A stretch of 64,000 bases of DNA from Alphaproteobacteria bacterium (GCA_006226495.1 SBGU01000032.1:1-64000); one strand, 5' to 3'; numbered from the stretch's first letter, positions 33,563-44,021 are shown. Made by a program: numbers and translations. The notes: generated from the sequence alone by a model not told the origin.

Positions 33563-33976
33563 ATGGTGCAGCCCTTCCACCTTGCCGTCCCTGTCGACGA
33601 CCTCCAGGCCGCGCGGGATTTTTATGGCGGCGTGATGGGCTGCCCCGAAGGCCGCTCCAGCGAACGCTGGATCGATTTCGACTTTTTCGGCCACCAGTTC
33701 GTGGTGCATCTGGGCACGCCTGTGGGCCAGCCGGACTGCAACGACGTCGATGGCAAACAGGTGCCCAGCTTCCATTATGGCGTGGTGCTGGATTGGGACG
33801 ACTGGCATGCGCTGGCCGTCAAACTTGCGGCGGCTGAGATCGAATTCATCATCGAACCGGGCATCCGCTTCGAAGGGGAGGTCGGCGAGCAGGCCACCAT
33901 GTTTTTCCTGGACCCCGCCGGCAACGCCCTGGAATTCAAGGCGTTCCGCGACATCGGGCAACTGTTTGCGCGTTGA
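33563..33976 (+). CDS. VOC (glyoxalase/bleomycin-resistance) superfamily protein
   Basis: A 137-residue protein of the vicinal oxygen chelate fold: [23 protein letters not shown] starts the first beta-alpha-beta unit, and [18 protein letters not shown] carries the last metal-ligand Glu. The whole protein is a two-module unit with likely ligands His6, His62-type and Glu. It is coupled to the amidohydrolase (13 bases). Substrate unknown; small-molecule dioxygenase, lyase or resistance roles are all possible. A strong terminator follows. Confidence 0.88.
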   Translation: MVQPFHLAVPVDDLQAARDFYGGVMGCPEGRSSERWIDFDFFGHQFVVHLGTPVGQPDCNDVDGKQVPSFHYGVVLDWDDWHALAVKLAAAEIEFIIEPGIRFEGEVGEQATMFFLDPAGNALEFKAFRDIGQLFAR

Positions 33977-34007
33977 ATCCCGGTTCGGTCTTCGGACCCA
34001 CAAATGC

Positions 34008-34039
34008 AAAAGCCCGGCGCCAAAAGGCACCGGGCTTTT
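34008..34039. terminator. Bidirectional terminator between VOC and RTX genes
   Basis: Perfect 10-bp arms AAAAGCCCGG (34008-34017) and CCGGGCTTTT (34030-34039) with an inner GCC/GGC pair and a short loop. It lies between convergent genes. Confidence 0.92.
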
Positions 34040-34062
34040 ATCTGTTTCAGAACAATCCGCAT

Positions 34063-36327
34063 CTAGACAAAGTCGGCAGTGCTGATATCTCCGACATCGA
34101 TCCCGATCAGGGTAATGGAATTCCCACTGCCATCTTCAATCAGTACGTTACTGCCAAGTTGGGTAATTGTAAGATCACCAAAGTTCAACCCGGACGACGA
34201 GATGTCCAGGACATCTGCACCATCCTCGAAGTCGGTGATACTGTCATCGCCCCAGCCACTGTCAAAGACGAAGGTATCGCCGTTTGCACCACCGGCGAGG
34301 GTATCGTCGCCATTGCCGCCGTTCAGCGTGTCAGCGCCTGCGTCGCCGTTCAGCGCATCATTGCCGTCGGCTCCATAAATGAAGTCATCACCGATCCGGC
34401 CACGCAGATTCTGGCCATTGCCATCGCCAATCAGCGTATCGCCGTAGTTGCTGCCGCTGAAACGTTCGACGCTGGTCAGGGTATCGCCGGCGGCGTCGCC
34501 GCCGGTATGGATGCCGGTCGCCAGATTTACAGAAACAGCAGCGCCGGAATTGAGATAATCGACCCAGTCCGTGCCGTTGCCGCCATCCACGAGGTCAGCG
34601 CCGGACCCGGGCGCGAAAACATCGTCGCCGTCCCCGCCATACATTGTATCGGCGCCGCTTTCGCCATAAAGGCTGTCGTTGTTTTCGTTACCGTACATAA
34701 GATCGCCACCACTGCCGCCACGCAGGATATCGCCTCCCAAACCACCGACCAGTTTATCGTTGCCGTCGCCGCCGGAGAGGCTGTCATTGCCTTCGTCGCC
34801 ATTCAGGCCATCGTCGCCGCCGTCCCCGGCAATGGTATCGTTGCCATCACGCCCACGCAGGTTCTGGGCGTTGTCGTCTCCCGTCAGCGTGTCATTGTAA
34901 TTGCTTCCAAGGATGCGCTCTACGCTCGTCAGGGTATCGCCTGCGGCATCACCGCCGGTATGGATACCGGTCGCCATGTTTACGGAAACAGCAGCGCCGG
35001 AATTGAGATAATCGACCGTATCTGTTCCATCGCCGCCATCAAGGACATCGGCACCGGCACCGCCGGTCATCTCATCGTCGCCGTTACCGCCAAAGATAGT
35101 GTCGTCCCCGGCCTCACTATGCAGGAAATCATCGCCATCGCCGCCAGCCAACAGGTCGCCGCCATAGCCGCCGCGCAGCGTATCATTGCCGCCGCCGCCC
35201 GACAGGGTATCTGCACCGTCCCAGCCGTAGAATTCGTTGGCATTCGCATCACCTGTCAAGCTGTCGGCATAATTGGAGCCATAAAGGCCCTCTATACTGA
35301 TCAGCGTATCGCCGATTGCTTCTCCTGCTGTACCGGCGCCGGTGGCCAGGCTGACTGTCACTCCAGCCGTTGCACCATAATAGCTGGCGCGATCGGTCCC
35401 GGCGCCACCGTCAAGCGTGTCGGCCCCGGCACCCCCCACAAGGGTATCGCGGTCGTTATCGCCAAACATGATATCGTTATCGTCGCCACCGACCAGGGAG
35501 TCGGTGCCATCACCGCCATATAGCGTGTCGTTGCCATCGCCTCCTGAAAGCGTATCGGCACCTATGCCGCCCTCAAGGAGGTCGTCACCAGTCAAGCCAT
35601 AGATTGCGTCGGCAGAGCCAGACCCGATTATGGTCTCGGAGCGGTAGCTTCCGTCAATATGATCAATATCTGTCATCAGTACGGATGAAAAGTCCGTCGT
35701 ATGGCCCAAGTTCAAAGAGAGATCACCCGTCAGCACAACAACCCCTGCATGCCCATTCCCGGATATCTCGTCGATATTGCTGAACTGGAGTATGCTAATT
35801 TCAGTATTATTGTCCGCGGCCAATATGCGGTTTACCCCCGCACCACCGTCGAAGATGTCACGTTCGTCGTCATCTTCCATCAGGAAGATATCGTTACCGT
35901 CACCGCCTAAAAGCGTGTCGGCTCCGTGCCCGTTTATGAGGACGTCGTCACCATTTCCACCTGATATATAGTCACTGCCATAGCCGCCATTCAGGGTATC
36001 GGCGCCATCTCCACCGTACAGAACGTCATTGCCTGTACCGCCAGTGATCTGGTCGTCACCATTGTCGCCATAGAGTGTATTGTTGCCGTTATTGCCTGAA
36101 ATCTGGTCGCTGCCGTTGCCGCCATAGACGAGGTCGTTGCCCCAGCTACCCGTCAGGGTGTCGTCCCCGTTGCCGCCATAGAGCGTGTCGTTGCCGCTTT
36201 GGCCTAAAATCTGGTCATTGTCGTCGTTGCCATAAATGACATCGTCACCGTCAAGACCCTCGATAGTGTCCGCGTTACCTGTACCTAGTAGCGTGTCGTC
36301 GTTTGACGTGCCAGAAATGTATCCCAT
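34063..36327 (-). CDS. RTX protein made only of calcium-binding repeats
   Basis: A 754-residue acidic protein composed almost entirely of GGxGxDxLxG nonapeptides (parallel beta-roll calcium binding), in three repeat blocks separated by three copies of a 50-60 residue spacer (GAAVSVNLATGIHTGGDAAG type). The C-terminus ends in a DUF-like region (FDSGWGDDSITDFEDGADVLDIS, about residues 685-754), as in type I secretion substrates. No catalytic domain is present and no ABC/HlyD/TolC export genes are close by. It has no Sec signal. A GGGGG ribosome site precedes the ATG. It could be an adhesin, a surface coat or a biofilm matrix protein. The upstream 222 bases are AT-rich. Confidence 0.85.
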   Translation of the reverse strand: MGYISGTSNDDTLLGTGNADTIEGLDGDDVIYGNDDNDQILGQSGNDTLYGGNGDDTLTGSWGNDLVYGGNGSDQISGNNGNNTLYGDNGDDQITGGTGNDVLYGGDGADTLNGGYGSDYISGGNGDDVLINGHGADTLLGGDGNDIFLMEDDDERDIFDGGAGVNRILAADNNTEISILQFSNIDEISGNGHAGVVVLTGDLSLNLGHTTDFSSVLMTDIDHIDGSYRSETIIGSGSADAIYGLTGDDLLEGGIGADTLSGGDGNDTLYGGDGTDSLVGGDDNDIMFGDNDRDTLVGGAGADTLDGGAGTDRASYYGATAGVTVSLATGAGTAGEAIGDTLISIEGLYGSNYADSLTGDANANEFYGWDGADTLSGGGGNDTLRGGYGGDLLAGGDGDDFLHSEAGDDTIFGGNGDDEMTGGAGADVLDGGDGTDTVDYLNSGAAVSVNMATGIHTGGDAAGDTLTSVERILGSNYNDTLTGDDNAQNLRGRDGNDTIAGDGGDDGLNGDEGNDSLSGGDGNDKLVGGLGGDILRGGSGGDLMYGNENNDSLYGESGADTMYGGDGDDVFAPGSGADLVDGGNGTDWVDYLNSGAAVSVNLATGIHTGGDAAGDTLTSVERFSGSNYGDTLIGDGNGQNLRGRIGDDFIYGADGNDALNGDAGADTLNGGNGDDTLAGGANGDTFVFDSGWGDDSITDFEDGADVLDISSSGLNFGDLTITQLGSNVLIEDGSGNSITLIGIDVGDISTADFV
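34396..35400. repeat. Three long repeats within the RTX gene
   Basis: Copies at about 34396-34570, 34849-35020 and 35221-35400 encode the same spacer module. The first two are nearly identical in protein (YLNSGAAVSVN-[L/M]-ATGIHTG) and close in DNA; the third is diverged (ATAGVTVSLATGAGTAGEAIG). The layout points to internal duplication, and unequal recombination could change the length of the gene. Confidence 0.7.
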
Positions 36328-36549
36328 TGCATGACCCCCATTTGATCAAGTTGCACCTGATGCCAGATGAATACCCTGCTGGGTTGATAATCCGACCTAA
36401 AAACCATGCAGGCGTGTACATACACAATTCAAGAGATACGGAAAAATTCAACAATTTTTGCCGAAATTGCAATTTTACAGCAAAAAATTGCGCACAGGCG
36501 CCCCATCATTGTGGTGACACCTGCGTGGGCTATCGATCGGGAAGGCGCG

Positions 36550-37347
36550 CTAAAGGGACGGCTGCCAGTCCAGCATTGCCTGAACCATATGGCGAATAAC
36601 GGCCACTGCCGCCTCCGCCAGATCGGGGCGATAGGCGAAGGGGTGGGTTTCGTCCATATAGGTGCATTGCGCCAGTTCAAGCTGGACCGCGTGCACACCG
36701 TCCTGCGGCTGGCCGAAATGGCGGGTGATATAGCCGCCCTTGAAACGGCCGTTCAGCACGGCACTGAAACCGGGCGCGGCATCTGCCACCGCCAGCAGGC
36801 GTTCGCCCAGGCCCGGCCCGCAGGTTTCGCCGCCATTGGTGCCCAGGTTGAAGTCCGGCAGCCGGCCTTCGAAGAAGCGCGGCACGTGGGAGCGGATGGA
36901 ATGGGCGTCCCACAAAAGCGCATACCCATGTTCGGCCTTCACCCGTTCGATTTCCGCGGCCAGCGCGGCATGATAGGGCTGCCAATAAAGTTTCACCCGT
37001 TCGGCAATCTCGTCACCGGTCGGGCTTTCGCCGGCATCATACAGGGGTTCGCTGTCAAAGGTGCTGGTTGGGCACAGCTCGGTAACGCTCTGGCCCGGGT
37101 AAAGGCTTTTGCCGCTCGGGTCCCGGTTCAGGTCGACCACATAACGCGAATAACGCGCCGAAAGGGTGGTGACATCGAGGTCAGCCAGGAAGTCATACAG
37201 CCGCGGCAGGTGCCAGTCGGTATCGGCAATGCGCCGGGCGACGGCGGTCATGCGCGGGGCAAAGGGGCCCAGGCTTTCGCCCGCATGCGGCATGGAAACA
37301 ACGAGGGGGGCGGACCCCCGTCGCAGATTGTAGATGGCTTGGCTCAC
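36550..37347 (-). CDS. hutG: N-formylglutamate deformylase (HutG)
   Basis: A 265-residue zinc amidohydrolase that splits N-formylglutamate into glutamate and formate, the last step of the five-enzyme histidine pathway. Family features: [11 protein letters not shown], the [13 protein letters not shown] block, [29 protein letters not shown] and ADFN-like [15 protein letters not shown]. The start GTG at 37347 overlaps the hutH stop (GTGA), so it is coupled. Its partner HutF, which makes the substrate, is in the same operon. Confidence 0.95.
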   Translation of the reverse strand: MSQAIYNLRRGSAPLVVSMPHAGESLGPFAPRMTAVARRIADTDWHLPRLYDFLADLDVTTLSARYSRYVVDLNRDPSGKSLYPGQSVTELCPTSTFDSEPLYDAGESPTGDEIAERVKLYWQPYHAALAAEIERVKAEHGYALLWDAHSIRSHVPRFFEGRLPDFNLGTNGGETCGPGLGERLLAVADAAPGFSAVLNGRFKGGYITRHFGQPQDGVHAVQLELAQCTYMDETHPFAYRPDLAEAAVAVIRHMVQAMLDWQPSL

Positions 37348-38897
37348 AGCGCCTGGCTCCCGAAACTGGCCGAGGGCAGCAGTTCATCCACATGGGCATT
37401 AAAAATGCCCGTGGCCACCAGCGCACGCACGGCTTCGATATCCGGCGCAAAATAGCGGTCTTCCTCGTAAAAATCCACTCGGGCCCGAATTTCCGCATGA
37501 ATCTTTTCTAATGTGTCGCTGGATTTCAGCGGGCGGTGGAAATCCACACCCTGCGCGGCAGCCAACAGCTCGATTGCGATCACGGCACCCGAATTGAAGG
37601 CCATGTCAAGAAGCCGGCGGCCGGCGAAGGTGGCCATCGATACATGGTCTTCCTGCCCCGCCGACGTGGGGATCGAATCAACACTGGCCGGGTGGGCATA
37701 GGTCTTGTTTTCGCTGACCAGCGCCGCGGTGGTGACCTGCGCGATCATGAAGCCTGAATTCAGGCCGCCATCCTTCACGAGAAACGCCGGCAGGCCCGAC
37801 ATTTTGGGGTCGACCAGCAAGGAGGTGCGCCGTTCGGAGATCGAGGCGATTTCCGAAACCGCGATCGCCAGCATGTCGGCGGCCATGGCAACCGGTTCGG
37901 CATGGAAGTTGCCGCCCGAGAGGATATCGCCCTCGTCCGGGAAAATGAGCGGATTGTCCGTCACCGCATTGGCTTCAGTCAGAAGGGTTTCCGCCGCCTG
38001 GCGCATGACGGTCAGCGCCGCGCCCATCACCTGCGGCTGGCAGCGAAGGCTGTAGGGGTCCTGCACCTTTTCGCAATCGTCGTGGCTGTGGCGAATTTCG
38101 CTGCCGGCCAGAAGCGCACGGTACATGGCCGCCGTGTCGATCTGGCCCCGCTGGCGCCGGACCGCATGGATGCGCGGGTCGAACGGCACGTCAGACCCCT
38201 TCATGGCATCGACCGACATGGCACCCGCCACCATGGCGGCAGCGAAGACATTCTCGATCTCGAACAGGCCCGCGAGCGTGAGGCCGGTAGATACCTGCGT
38301 ACCGTTCAGAAGCGCCAGGCCTTCCTTGGCCTGCAGCTTCATGGGCGCGAGGCCGGCGATGGCAAGACCTTCGGTGGCCGGCAAAATTTTGCCCATGTGG
38401 CGCACATCGCCGACACCCAAAAGCACGGCGGACAGATGCGCGAGCGGCGCCAGGTCGCCCGACGCGCCAACCGAGCCCTTGGCCGGGATAACCGGATACA
38501 CCTCAGCCGCCAACAGCGCCAGCAGCGCCTCGATCACCATCGGGCGCACACCGGAATGGCCCTGCGCCAGCGAGGTGGATTTAAGCGCCAGGACAAGCCG
38601 CACCACACCGTCCGACAGCGGTTCACCCGTGCCGGTCGCGTGCGACAGCACCAGGTTTTCCTGCAGCTTTTCAACATCCGCCGCCTTGATGCGGGTATTG
38701 GCCATCAGGCCGAAGCCCGTGTTGATGCCGTAAGCGGTTTCACCCCGGGCAATCAGCCCGGTGACGGTGTCGCGCGCGGCATCGATGCGGGCATGGGCCG
38801 ATTTATCGAGTTCAAGCACCGTCGGGCGCTCATAGATGTGCCTGAGGTCCTGCAGGCTGAAATGCCCTGCTTTCCTGATCATTTTATGGTCGGTCAT
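37344..38897 (-). CDS. hutH: Histidine ammonia-lyase (HutH)
   Basis: A 517-residue lyase that removes ammonia from histidine to give urocanate. The MIO electrophile is formed from Ala145-Ser146-Gly147 in [30 protein letters not shown] (about 56-70) and [15 protein letters not shown] are further family blocks. ATG at 38897 ([13 protein letters not shown]) is preferred; the upstream extension overlaps hutU. Gene order hutF-hutC-hutU-hutH-hutG on minus, with hutH 13 bases after hutU. Confidence 0.96.
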   Translation of the reverse strand: MTDHKMIRKAGHFSLQDLRHIYERPTVLELDKSAHARIDAARDTVTGLIARGETAYGINTGFGLMANTRIKAADVEKLQENLVLSHATGTGEPLSDGVVRLVLALKSTSLAQGHSGVRPMVIEALLALLAAEVYPVIPAKGSVGASGDLAPLAHLSAVLLGVGDVRHMGKILPATEGLAIAGLAPMKLQAKEGLALLNGTQVSTGLTLAGLFEIENVFAAAMVAGAMSVDAMKGSDVPFDPRIHAVRRQRGQIDTAAMYRALLAGSEIRHSHDDCEKVQDPYSLRCQPQVMGAALTVMRQAAETLLTEANAVTDNPLIFPDEGDILSGGNFHAEPVAMAADMLAIAVSEIASISERRTSLLVDPKMSGLPAFLVKDGGLNSGFMIAQVTTAALVSENKTYAHPASVDSIPTSAGQEDHVSMATFAGRRLLDMAFNSGAVIAIELLAAAQGVDFHRPLKSSDTLEKIHAEIRARVDFYEEDRYFAPDIEAVRALVATGIFNAHVDELLPSASFGSQAL

Positions 38898-38910
38898 GAT
38901 CCTGTACTCT

Positions 38911-40569
38911 TCACTTCGCCAGCATGGGCAGGTTGAGGCCCTTTTCACGGGCACATTGGGTTGCGATGTCGTAGCCCGCGTCGGCATGGCGCATGACACC
39001 CGTTGCCGGGTCATTCCACAGCACACGGCCAATGCGCTTGGCGGCGGCGTCCGTGCCGTCGCACAGGATCACCACACCCGAATGCTGGCTGAAGCCCATG
39101 CCGACCCCACCACCATGATGCAGGCTGACCCACGTCGCCCCCGATGCGGTGTTCAGAAGCGCGTTCAGAAGCGGCCAGTCGGACACGGCATCAGAGCCGT
39201 CCTGCATGGCTTCGGTTTCGCGGTTGGGGCTGGCGACAGAGCCGCTGTCCAGATGGTCGCGGCCAATGACCACCGGCGCTTTCAGTTCGCCGTTTTTCAC
39301 CATTTCGTTGAAGGCAAGGCCGAGGCGGTGCCGGTCGCCGAGTCCGACCCAGCAGATACGGGCCGGCAGGCCCTGGAACTGGATGCGTTCGCCCGCCATA
39401 TCCAGCCAGTTATGCAGGTGCGGGTTGTCGGGGATCAGTTCCTTCACCTTGGCGTCGGTCTTGCGGATATCTTCGGGGTCACCCGACAGCGCGGCCCAGC
39501 GGAACGGCCCGATGCCGCGGCAGAACAGGGGCCGGATATAGGCCGGCACAAAACCCGGGAAATCGAAGGCGTTTTTCACGCCTTCATCAAACGCCACCTG
39601 GCGGATGTTGTTGCCATAATCGAAGGTCGGGATACCCATGGCATGGAACGCCAGCATGGCTTCGACATGGCGTGCCATCGACGGTTTGGCGGCGGCGGCC
39701 ACCGCCGCCGGGTCTGTCTCGCGCTTCGACACCCATTCCGCCACGGTCCAGCCGATGGGCAGGTAGCCGTTCACCGGGTCGTGGGCCGAGGTCTGGTCGG
39801 TCACCGCATCCGGGCGGATGCCCTTCTCCACCATCTGGGGCAGGATTTCAGCGGCATTGCCCAGCACGCCGACCGACACGGCACGCCCTTCGGCATGGGC
39901 CTTTTCCACAATGGCCAGCGCGTCTTCGATGGTGTCGGCGCGTTCATCCAGATAACGGGTGCGAAGGCGGTATTCGATGCGGCTTTCCTGGCATTCGATG
40001 GCAATGCAAGATGCCCCCGCCATGGTGGCCGCCAAAGTCTGGGCGCCACCCATGCCGCCAAGGCCCGCGGTCAGAATCCATTTGCCCTTCAGATCGCCGC
40101 CAAAATGCTGCCGGCCCATTTCAACGAAGGTTTCGTAGGTACCCTGCACGATGCCCTGACTGCCGATATAGATCCAACTGCCGGCGGTCATCTGGCCATA
40201 CATCATCAGGCCTTTTTTATCGAGCTCGCTGAAATGCTCCCAGGTCGCCCAGTGCGGCACCAGGTTCGAGTTGGCGATCAGCACACGCGGCGCGTCGGTA
40301 TGGGTTTTGAACACGCCAACGGGTTTGCCGGATTGCACAAGAAGGGTTTCGTCCTCTTCCATGCCCTGCAGGGTGCTGACGATACGATCGTAACATTCCC
40401 AGTTGCGCGCGGCGCGGCCAATGCCGCCGTAAACCACCAGTTCTTCCGGGTTTTCGGCCACGCCGGGGTCCAGGTTGTTCATCAGCATGCGCATCGGCGC
40501 TTCGGTTGCCCAGCTTTTGCAGGAAAGCTCGGTCCCGTGCGGGGCGTGAATATCGGGGCGATTCTTCAT
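38911..40569 (-). CDS. hutU: Urocanate hydratase (HutU)
   Basis: A 552-residue NAD-containing hydratase that turns urocanate into 4-imidazolone-5-propionate. Motifs: [25 protein letters not shown] in pieces, the NAD loop GLGGMGGAQ and the active-site segment [19 protein letters not shown] with Cys ligand region [10 protein letters not shown]. Length is normal. It lies between hutC (20 bases upstream) and hutH, so it is under the HutC operator at 42701 or a nearby internal promoter. Confidence 0.97.
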   Translation of the reverse strand: MKNRPDIHAPHGTELSCKSWATEAPMRMLMNNLDPGVAENPEELVVYGGIGRAARNWECYDRIVSTLQGMEEDETLLVQSGKPVGVFKTHTDAPRVLIANSNLVPHWATWEHFSELDKKGLMMYGQMTAGSWIYIGSQGIVQGTYETFVEMGRQHFGGDLKGKWILTAGLGGMGGAQTLAATMAGASCIAIECQESRIEYRLRTRYLDERADTIEDALAIVEKAHAEGRAVSVGVLGNAAEILPQMVEKGIRPDAVTDQTSAHDPVNGYLPIGWTVAEWVSKRETDPAAVAAAAKPSMARHVEAMLAFHAMGIPTFDYGNNIRQVAFDEGVKNAFDFPGFVPAYIRPLFCRGIGPFRWAALSGDPEDIRKTDAKVKELIPDNPHLHNWLDMAGERIQFQGLPARICWVGLGDRHRLGLAFNEMVKNGELKAPVVIGRDHLDSGSVASPNRETEAMQDGSDAVSDWPLLNALLNTASGATWVSLHHGGGVGMGFSQHSGVVILCDGTDAAAKRIGRVLWNDPATGVMRHADAGYDIATQCAREKGLNLPMLAK

Positions 40570-40589
40570 TCTATTTGTCCCTCTCTCTT

Positions 40590-41318
40590 TCAGGAGTTAT
40601 TGCTGGCGCCGACGTTCGAAAAACGTGCGCTCAGTTCATAGCGGTCGCCCGGGTACAGAAGGCGGGCGTAGCTGGCCACGCGCTCGCCGGTCCAGGTGCG
40701 GCGATTGATTTCAAGGCAGGCGGTGCCGGCCTTCACGTCCAGTTTGCGGCTTTCGGCGGGCGTAGCGGCGACCGCGCGCACCACATGTTCTGCCCTCAGG
40801 AGCGGCGCCACCATCAACAGGTAATCGGTTGGTGTGGTGGCGCAGAAATCCTGTGCCAGCAGGTCTGGCGCGATGTCCGGGTTGACCCAGCGTTCTTCCA
40901 GTTCGACCGGCACGCCGTCGCCCTTGTGCAGCACCAGCAGGTGGAAAAGCCGCGTGCCCGGCGCCACGGCAAAATGCGCGGCAATGTCCTTGTCGGCCTT
41001 GAGGGCAGCAAGGGCCAGCACATCGGCGGACCAGGCCTCGCCCCGGTCGGCCAGTTCGGCCCGGATGCTGACAATATCGGCGGCATGGCCGCGCATGCGG
41101 CGCCCGGCGACAAAACTGCCAAGGCCGGCACGGCGCAGGATATGGCCCTCTTCGGTCAGTTCCCGTAGCGCGCGGTTCACGGTCATGCGCGAAACACTAA
41201 GGGCGCGCACCAGTTCATTTTCGCTCGGCAACCGGTCGCCGGCTGTGTAGGTGCCGCCTTCTATACCGTCGAGGATATGGCGTTTCACCTGTTCATAACG
41301 TGGCAGCGGTTCGTTCAT
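40590..41318 (-). CDS. hutC: GntR-family histidine utilisation repressor (HutC)
   Basis: A 242-residue GntR/HutC repressor: N-terminal winged helix ([45 protein letters not shown]) and a UTRA effector domain that normally binds urocanate (TPTDYLL and [16 protein letters not shown]). It represses the hut operons. The start ATG overlaps the hutF stop (ATGA). A perfect 16-bp palindrome of the HutC type is present before hutF, consistent with autoregulation. Confidence 0.95.
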   Translation of the reverse strand: MNEPLPRYEQVKRHILDGIEGGTYTAGDRLPSENELVRALSVSRMTVNRALRELTEEGHILRRAGLGSFVAGRRMRGHAADIVSIRAELADRGEAWSADVLALAALKADKDIAAHFAVAPGTRLFHLLVLHKGDGVPVELEERWVNPDIAPDLLAQDFCATTPTDYLLMVAPLLRAEHVVRAVAATPAESRKLDVKAGTACLEINRRTWTGERVASYARLLYPGDRYELSARFSNVGASNNS

Positions 41319-42688
41319 GCGCCTTCCCCCAGGCTGGCGGCAATGCCCGCGACCACATCGCGGTAGCGACCGTATATTTCGGCCTCGTCCTTGTGGCGGC
41401 CATCAAGGATGGCCCAGTCGCCCGCGACCATCACGTGCTGCACGGGGTTCGGCTGGCCCGCGAAAATGAAGGCATCGGGCACGGCGGCACCGCGCGCGGC
41501 CACAAAAGCCGGGGCCTCGGCGTCCAGCACCACAAGGTCGGCACGTTTGCCGACAGCGATTTCACCGACCGGCTGGCCCAACGCCTGCGCGCCACCCGCC
41601 GCCGCATCGGCCCACAATTGCAGGCCAGTATGGCCGCCGTCTGCGCCGGTCAGCAGAGTACGGGCCCGGTGTGTCAGCCGCTGGCCATATTCCAGCAGCC
41701 GCAATTCTTCGCGGGCATCGACACTGACATGGCTGTCGGACCCGATGCCGTAGCGGCCGCCTGCGCGCACATAGTCAGCCGCCGGGAACAGGCCGTCGCC
41801 CAGGTTGGCCTCGGTGGTCGGGCACAGGCCGGCGATCGCCCCGCGTTCGGCCATGCCACGCCACTCGGCTTCGGTGACATGGGTTGCGTGCACAAGGCAC
41901 CAGCGTTCGTCCACGGCCTGGGTGTCCAAAAGCCATTCGACCGGGCGTTTGCCGGTGGCCGCGAGGCAGGCTTCCACCTCGCGCACCTGTTCGGCGATAT
42001 GGATATGGATAGGCGCCTGCAGCGAAATATCCTCAATCGCCGCAATGGCCGGCGCGAAGCTTTCGGCAGGCACGGCGCGCAAGGAATGGAAGGCCATGCC
42101 CAGCCGGTGCCGGCCTTCCAGGCGGGCGTCCAGCACCTTCAGAAGCCGGACATAGTCAGCCGTGTCATGCAGGAAAGGTTGTTGCGCGGCGACCGGTGCC
42201 TTGCCGCCAAAGTCGGACGCCTGATAGAGAACCGGCAGGTGCGTGAGCGCAATACCGGTTGCCTCAGCCGCCTGGATGATGGCGCCGGACATGGCCAGCG
42301 CCTCGTCCCGGTGGCTGTTGTGCAGATAATGGAATTCGCCCGCCGTCGAATAACCTGCCTTCAGCATTTCCAGATACAGTTGTGCCGCGATGGCTTCGGC
42401 CGCGGCCGGGCTCATGTGCGCCGCGAAATGATACATCGCCTGCCGCCAGCTCCAGAAATCCGAGGCGCCTGGGGTCTTCAGTTCCGCGAGCCCTGCGAAA
42501 GCGCGCTGAAAGGCATGGCTGTGCAGGTTGGCCATCGCGGGCAGCACAGGGCCCTGAATATCGGTGCCCCGCGGCGGCTGGATACCGGCCTCGACGGCCG
42601 TGATCACACCGTCCGGCGCCACGGTCAGGCACAGGTCCTGGCGCCATTCCCGACCGACCAGGCCTTCCTTGAAATAATGCTTTTGCAT
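41315..42688 (-). CDS. hutF: Formimidoylglutamate deiminase (HutF)
   Basis: A 457-residue amidohydrolase that converts formimidoylglutamate to N-formylglutamate and ammonia. Metal motif NLHSHAFQRAFAG, further blocks FHSLRAVP, HIHIAEQVREVEA, LVHATHVTEAEW and GSDSHVSVDAREELR give the usual TIM-barrel metal ligands. Start MQKHYFKEGLV at 42688 is chosen because the longer start would lie within the HutC operator. With HutG this makes the pathway the five-step form (HutH-U-I-F-G). Confidence 0.95.
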   Translation of the reverse strand: MQKHYFKEGLVGREWRQDLCLTVAPDGVITAVEAGIQPPRGTDIQGPVLPAMANLHSHAFQRAFAGLAELKTPGASDFWSWRQAMYHFAAHMSPAAAEAIAAQLYLEMLKAGYSTAGEFHYLHNSHRDEALAMSGAIIQAAEATGIALTHLPVLYQASDFGGKAPVAAQQPFLHDTADYVRLLKVLDARLEGRHRLGMAFHSLRAVPAESFAPAIAAIEDISLQAPIHIHIAEQVREVEACLAATGKRPVEWLLDTQAVDERWCLVHATHVTEAEWRGMAERGAIAGLCPTTEANLGDGLFPAADYVRAGGRYGIGSDSHVSVDAREELRLLEYGQRLTHRARTLLTGADGGHTGLQLWADAAAGGAQALGQPVGEIAVGKRADLVVLDAEAPAFVAARGAAVPDAFIFAGQPNPVQHVMVAGDWAILDGRHKDEAEIYGRYRDVVAGIAASLGEGA

Positions 42689-42700
42689 GCGCGACTCCCA

Positions 42701-42726
42701 ACTTGTATATACAAGTTCATACAAGT
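42701..42726. promoter_or_regulatory. HutC operator between hutF and hutI
   Basis: ACTTGTATATACAAGT (42701-42716) is a perfect palindrome that fits the known HutC site core TGTATATACA, followed by an extra half-site TACAAGT (42720-42726). It lies 13 bases from the hutF start and 69 bases before hutI, so binding could block both directions; urocanate would relieve it. Confidence 0.85.
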
Positions 42727-42780
42727 TGGACTTTCTGTCAAGGCGCCTTTATGCTGGCCCACGGGAAGGGACAATCAAAA

Positions 42781-42787
42781 GGGGAGG
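42781..42787 (+). promoter_or_regulatory. hutI: Ribosome binding site that decides the hutI start
   Basis: GGGGAGG sits 7 bases before the GTG at 42795. The longer frame beginning at 42687 would translate through the HutC operator and has no such site, so the GTG is chosen. Confidence 0.75.
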
Positions 42788-42794
42788 AACATTC

Positions 42795-44000
42795 GTGTTC
42801 GACACGCTTTACCGCAATATTCATATCGCGACGATGGTCGGGGGCGCCGCGCCCTACGGCGCCATAAGGGACGGCGCCATCGGGGTGACGGACGGCAAAA
42901 TTGCCTATGTCGGGCCCGCATCAGGGCTGGACGCCGACGCTGAGGTGAAAGAGATCATCGACGGCGGCGGCCAGTGGGTTTTCCCCGGTTTTATCGACTG
43001 CCATACCCACATCGTGTTCGGCGGCAACCGCGCCCGGGAATATGAAGAACGGTTGAACGGTGCCTCCTATGAAGACATTGCGCGCCGGGGCGGTGGCATC
43101 CTGTCGACCGTGCGCGCCACCCGCGACGCCAGCGAGGCGGAACTTGTTGCATCGGCAACAAAACGGCTCGCACGACTGGCGGCTGACGGGGTGACCACGG
43201 TCGAAATAAAATCGGGTTACGGCCTGACCCTCGATGATGAGATGAAAATGCTGTCTGCGGCAAGGAAGGCCGGCGAACAGGCGGGCGTGTCGGTCACGAC
43301 CACTTTCCTGGGCGCCCATGCCCTGCCGCCCGAATATGCCGACGACAAGGATGGCTATATCGACCATGTGGCGGATGTGATGATCCCGGCGGTGGCCGAG
43401 GCCGGCCTCGCGGACGCGGTGGATGCCTTCTGTGAAGGCATCGGCTTCACACCGGAACAGACCGCGCGGGTGTTTGACGCCGCGGCCAACCACGGCCTGA
43501 AGGTCAAGCTGCATGCCGACCAACTGTCGGACCTGGCGGGCGGTGCCCTGGCCGCGCGTTATGACGCCCTGTCGGCGGACCATCTGGAATATGCGAGCGC
43601 CGGCAGCATCCGGGCCATGAAAGAAGCCGGCACGGTGGCCGTGCTGCTGCCCGGCGCCTTTTATGTGCTGAAGGAACACAAACGCCCGCCGGTTGAAATG
43701 CTGCGCAGCCAAGGCGTGCCGATGGCGCTGGCAACCGACGTGAACCCCGGCACGTCGCCCGTGCTGTCGTTGCAGTTGATGCTGCATATGGGCTGCACCC
43801 TTTTTGGCATGACCCCGGAAGAAGCCCTGATGGGCATCACGGCGCACGCGGCCAAAGCACTGGGCATGGCGGCAGACCGCGGCACTCTTGAAGTCGGCAA
43901 ACGCGCCGACATGGTGTTTTTCGATATCGAGGAACCGGCTGAACTGGCCTATTGGGTTGGTGGCGTGACACCCGCAAAGATCGTGCGTGCAAACGCATAA
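42795..44000 (+). CDS. hutI: Imidazolonepropionase (HutI)
   Basis: A 401-residue metal-dependent hydrolase that opens the imidazolone ring to formimidoylglutamate. Seen motifs: DCHTHIVFGGNRAREYEER, TTVEIKSGYGLTLDDEMKML, KLHADQLSDLAGGALA and ALATDVNPGTSP. Start is GTG (MFDTLYRN), with GGGGAGG upstream. Divergent from hutF with the HutC operator between. A short palindrome TTGTTGC-ATCG-GCAACAA lies inside at 43144-43161. Confidence 0.96.
   Translation: MFDTLYRNIHIATMVGGAAPYGAIRDGAIGVTDGKIAYVGPASGLDADAEVKEIIDGGGQWVFPGFIDCHTHIVFGGNRAREYEERLNGASYEDIARRGGGILSTVRATRDASEAELVASATKRLARLAADGVTTVEIKSGYGLTLDDEMKMLSAARKAGEQAGVSVTTTFLGAHALPPEYADDKDGYIDHVADVMIPAVAEAGLADAVDAFCEGIGFTPEQTARVFDAAANHGLKVKLHADQLSDLAGGALAARYDALSADHLEYASAGSIRAMKEAGTVAVLLPGAFYVLKEHKRPPVEMLRSQGVPMALATDVNPGTSPVLSLQLMLHMGCTLFGMTPEEALMGITAHAAKALGMAADRGTLEVGKRADMVFFDIEEPAELAYWVGGVTPAKIVRANA
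43144..43161. repeat. Weaker TGTTGC/GCAACA palindrome inside hutI
   Basis: TTGTTGC (43144-43150) pairs with GCAACAA (43155-43161) with ATCG between them. It resembles the pbpC and xseA palindromes and reads LVASAT in frame, using GTT, GCA and ACA. Confidence 0.45.
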
Positions 44001-44001
44001 A

Positions 44002-44021
44002 AGGCGCAGAATCCTGCGCCT
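44002..44021 (+). terminator. Hairpin after hutI
   Basis: Arms AGGCGCAG (44002-44009) and CTGCGCCT (44014-44021) pair perfectly around a 4-base loop just after the hutI stop. No strong T-run follows. A TATAAT at 44051-44056 could then start the next gene. Confidence 0.55.

Noticed and set aside
33973-35523. A 516-residue plus-strand frame opposite the RTX gene
   Set aside because: The Ile/Ala/Val-rich repeats are the complement of the RTX repeats; no start signal or family.
34063-36327. RTX repeats as a CRISPR-like array
   Set aside because: The repeats are in-frame nonapeptide codons without equal spacers.
36345-36360. TTGATCAA near the RTX start as an FNR half-box
   Set aside because: The two half-sites lack the 4-base spacer, so it does not fit the FNR/FixK consensus.
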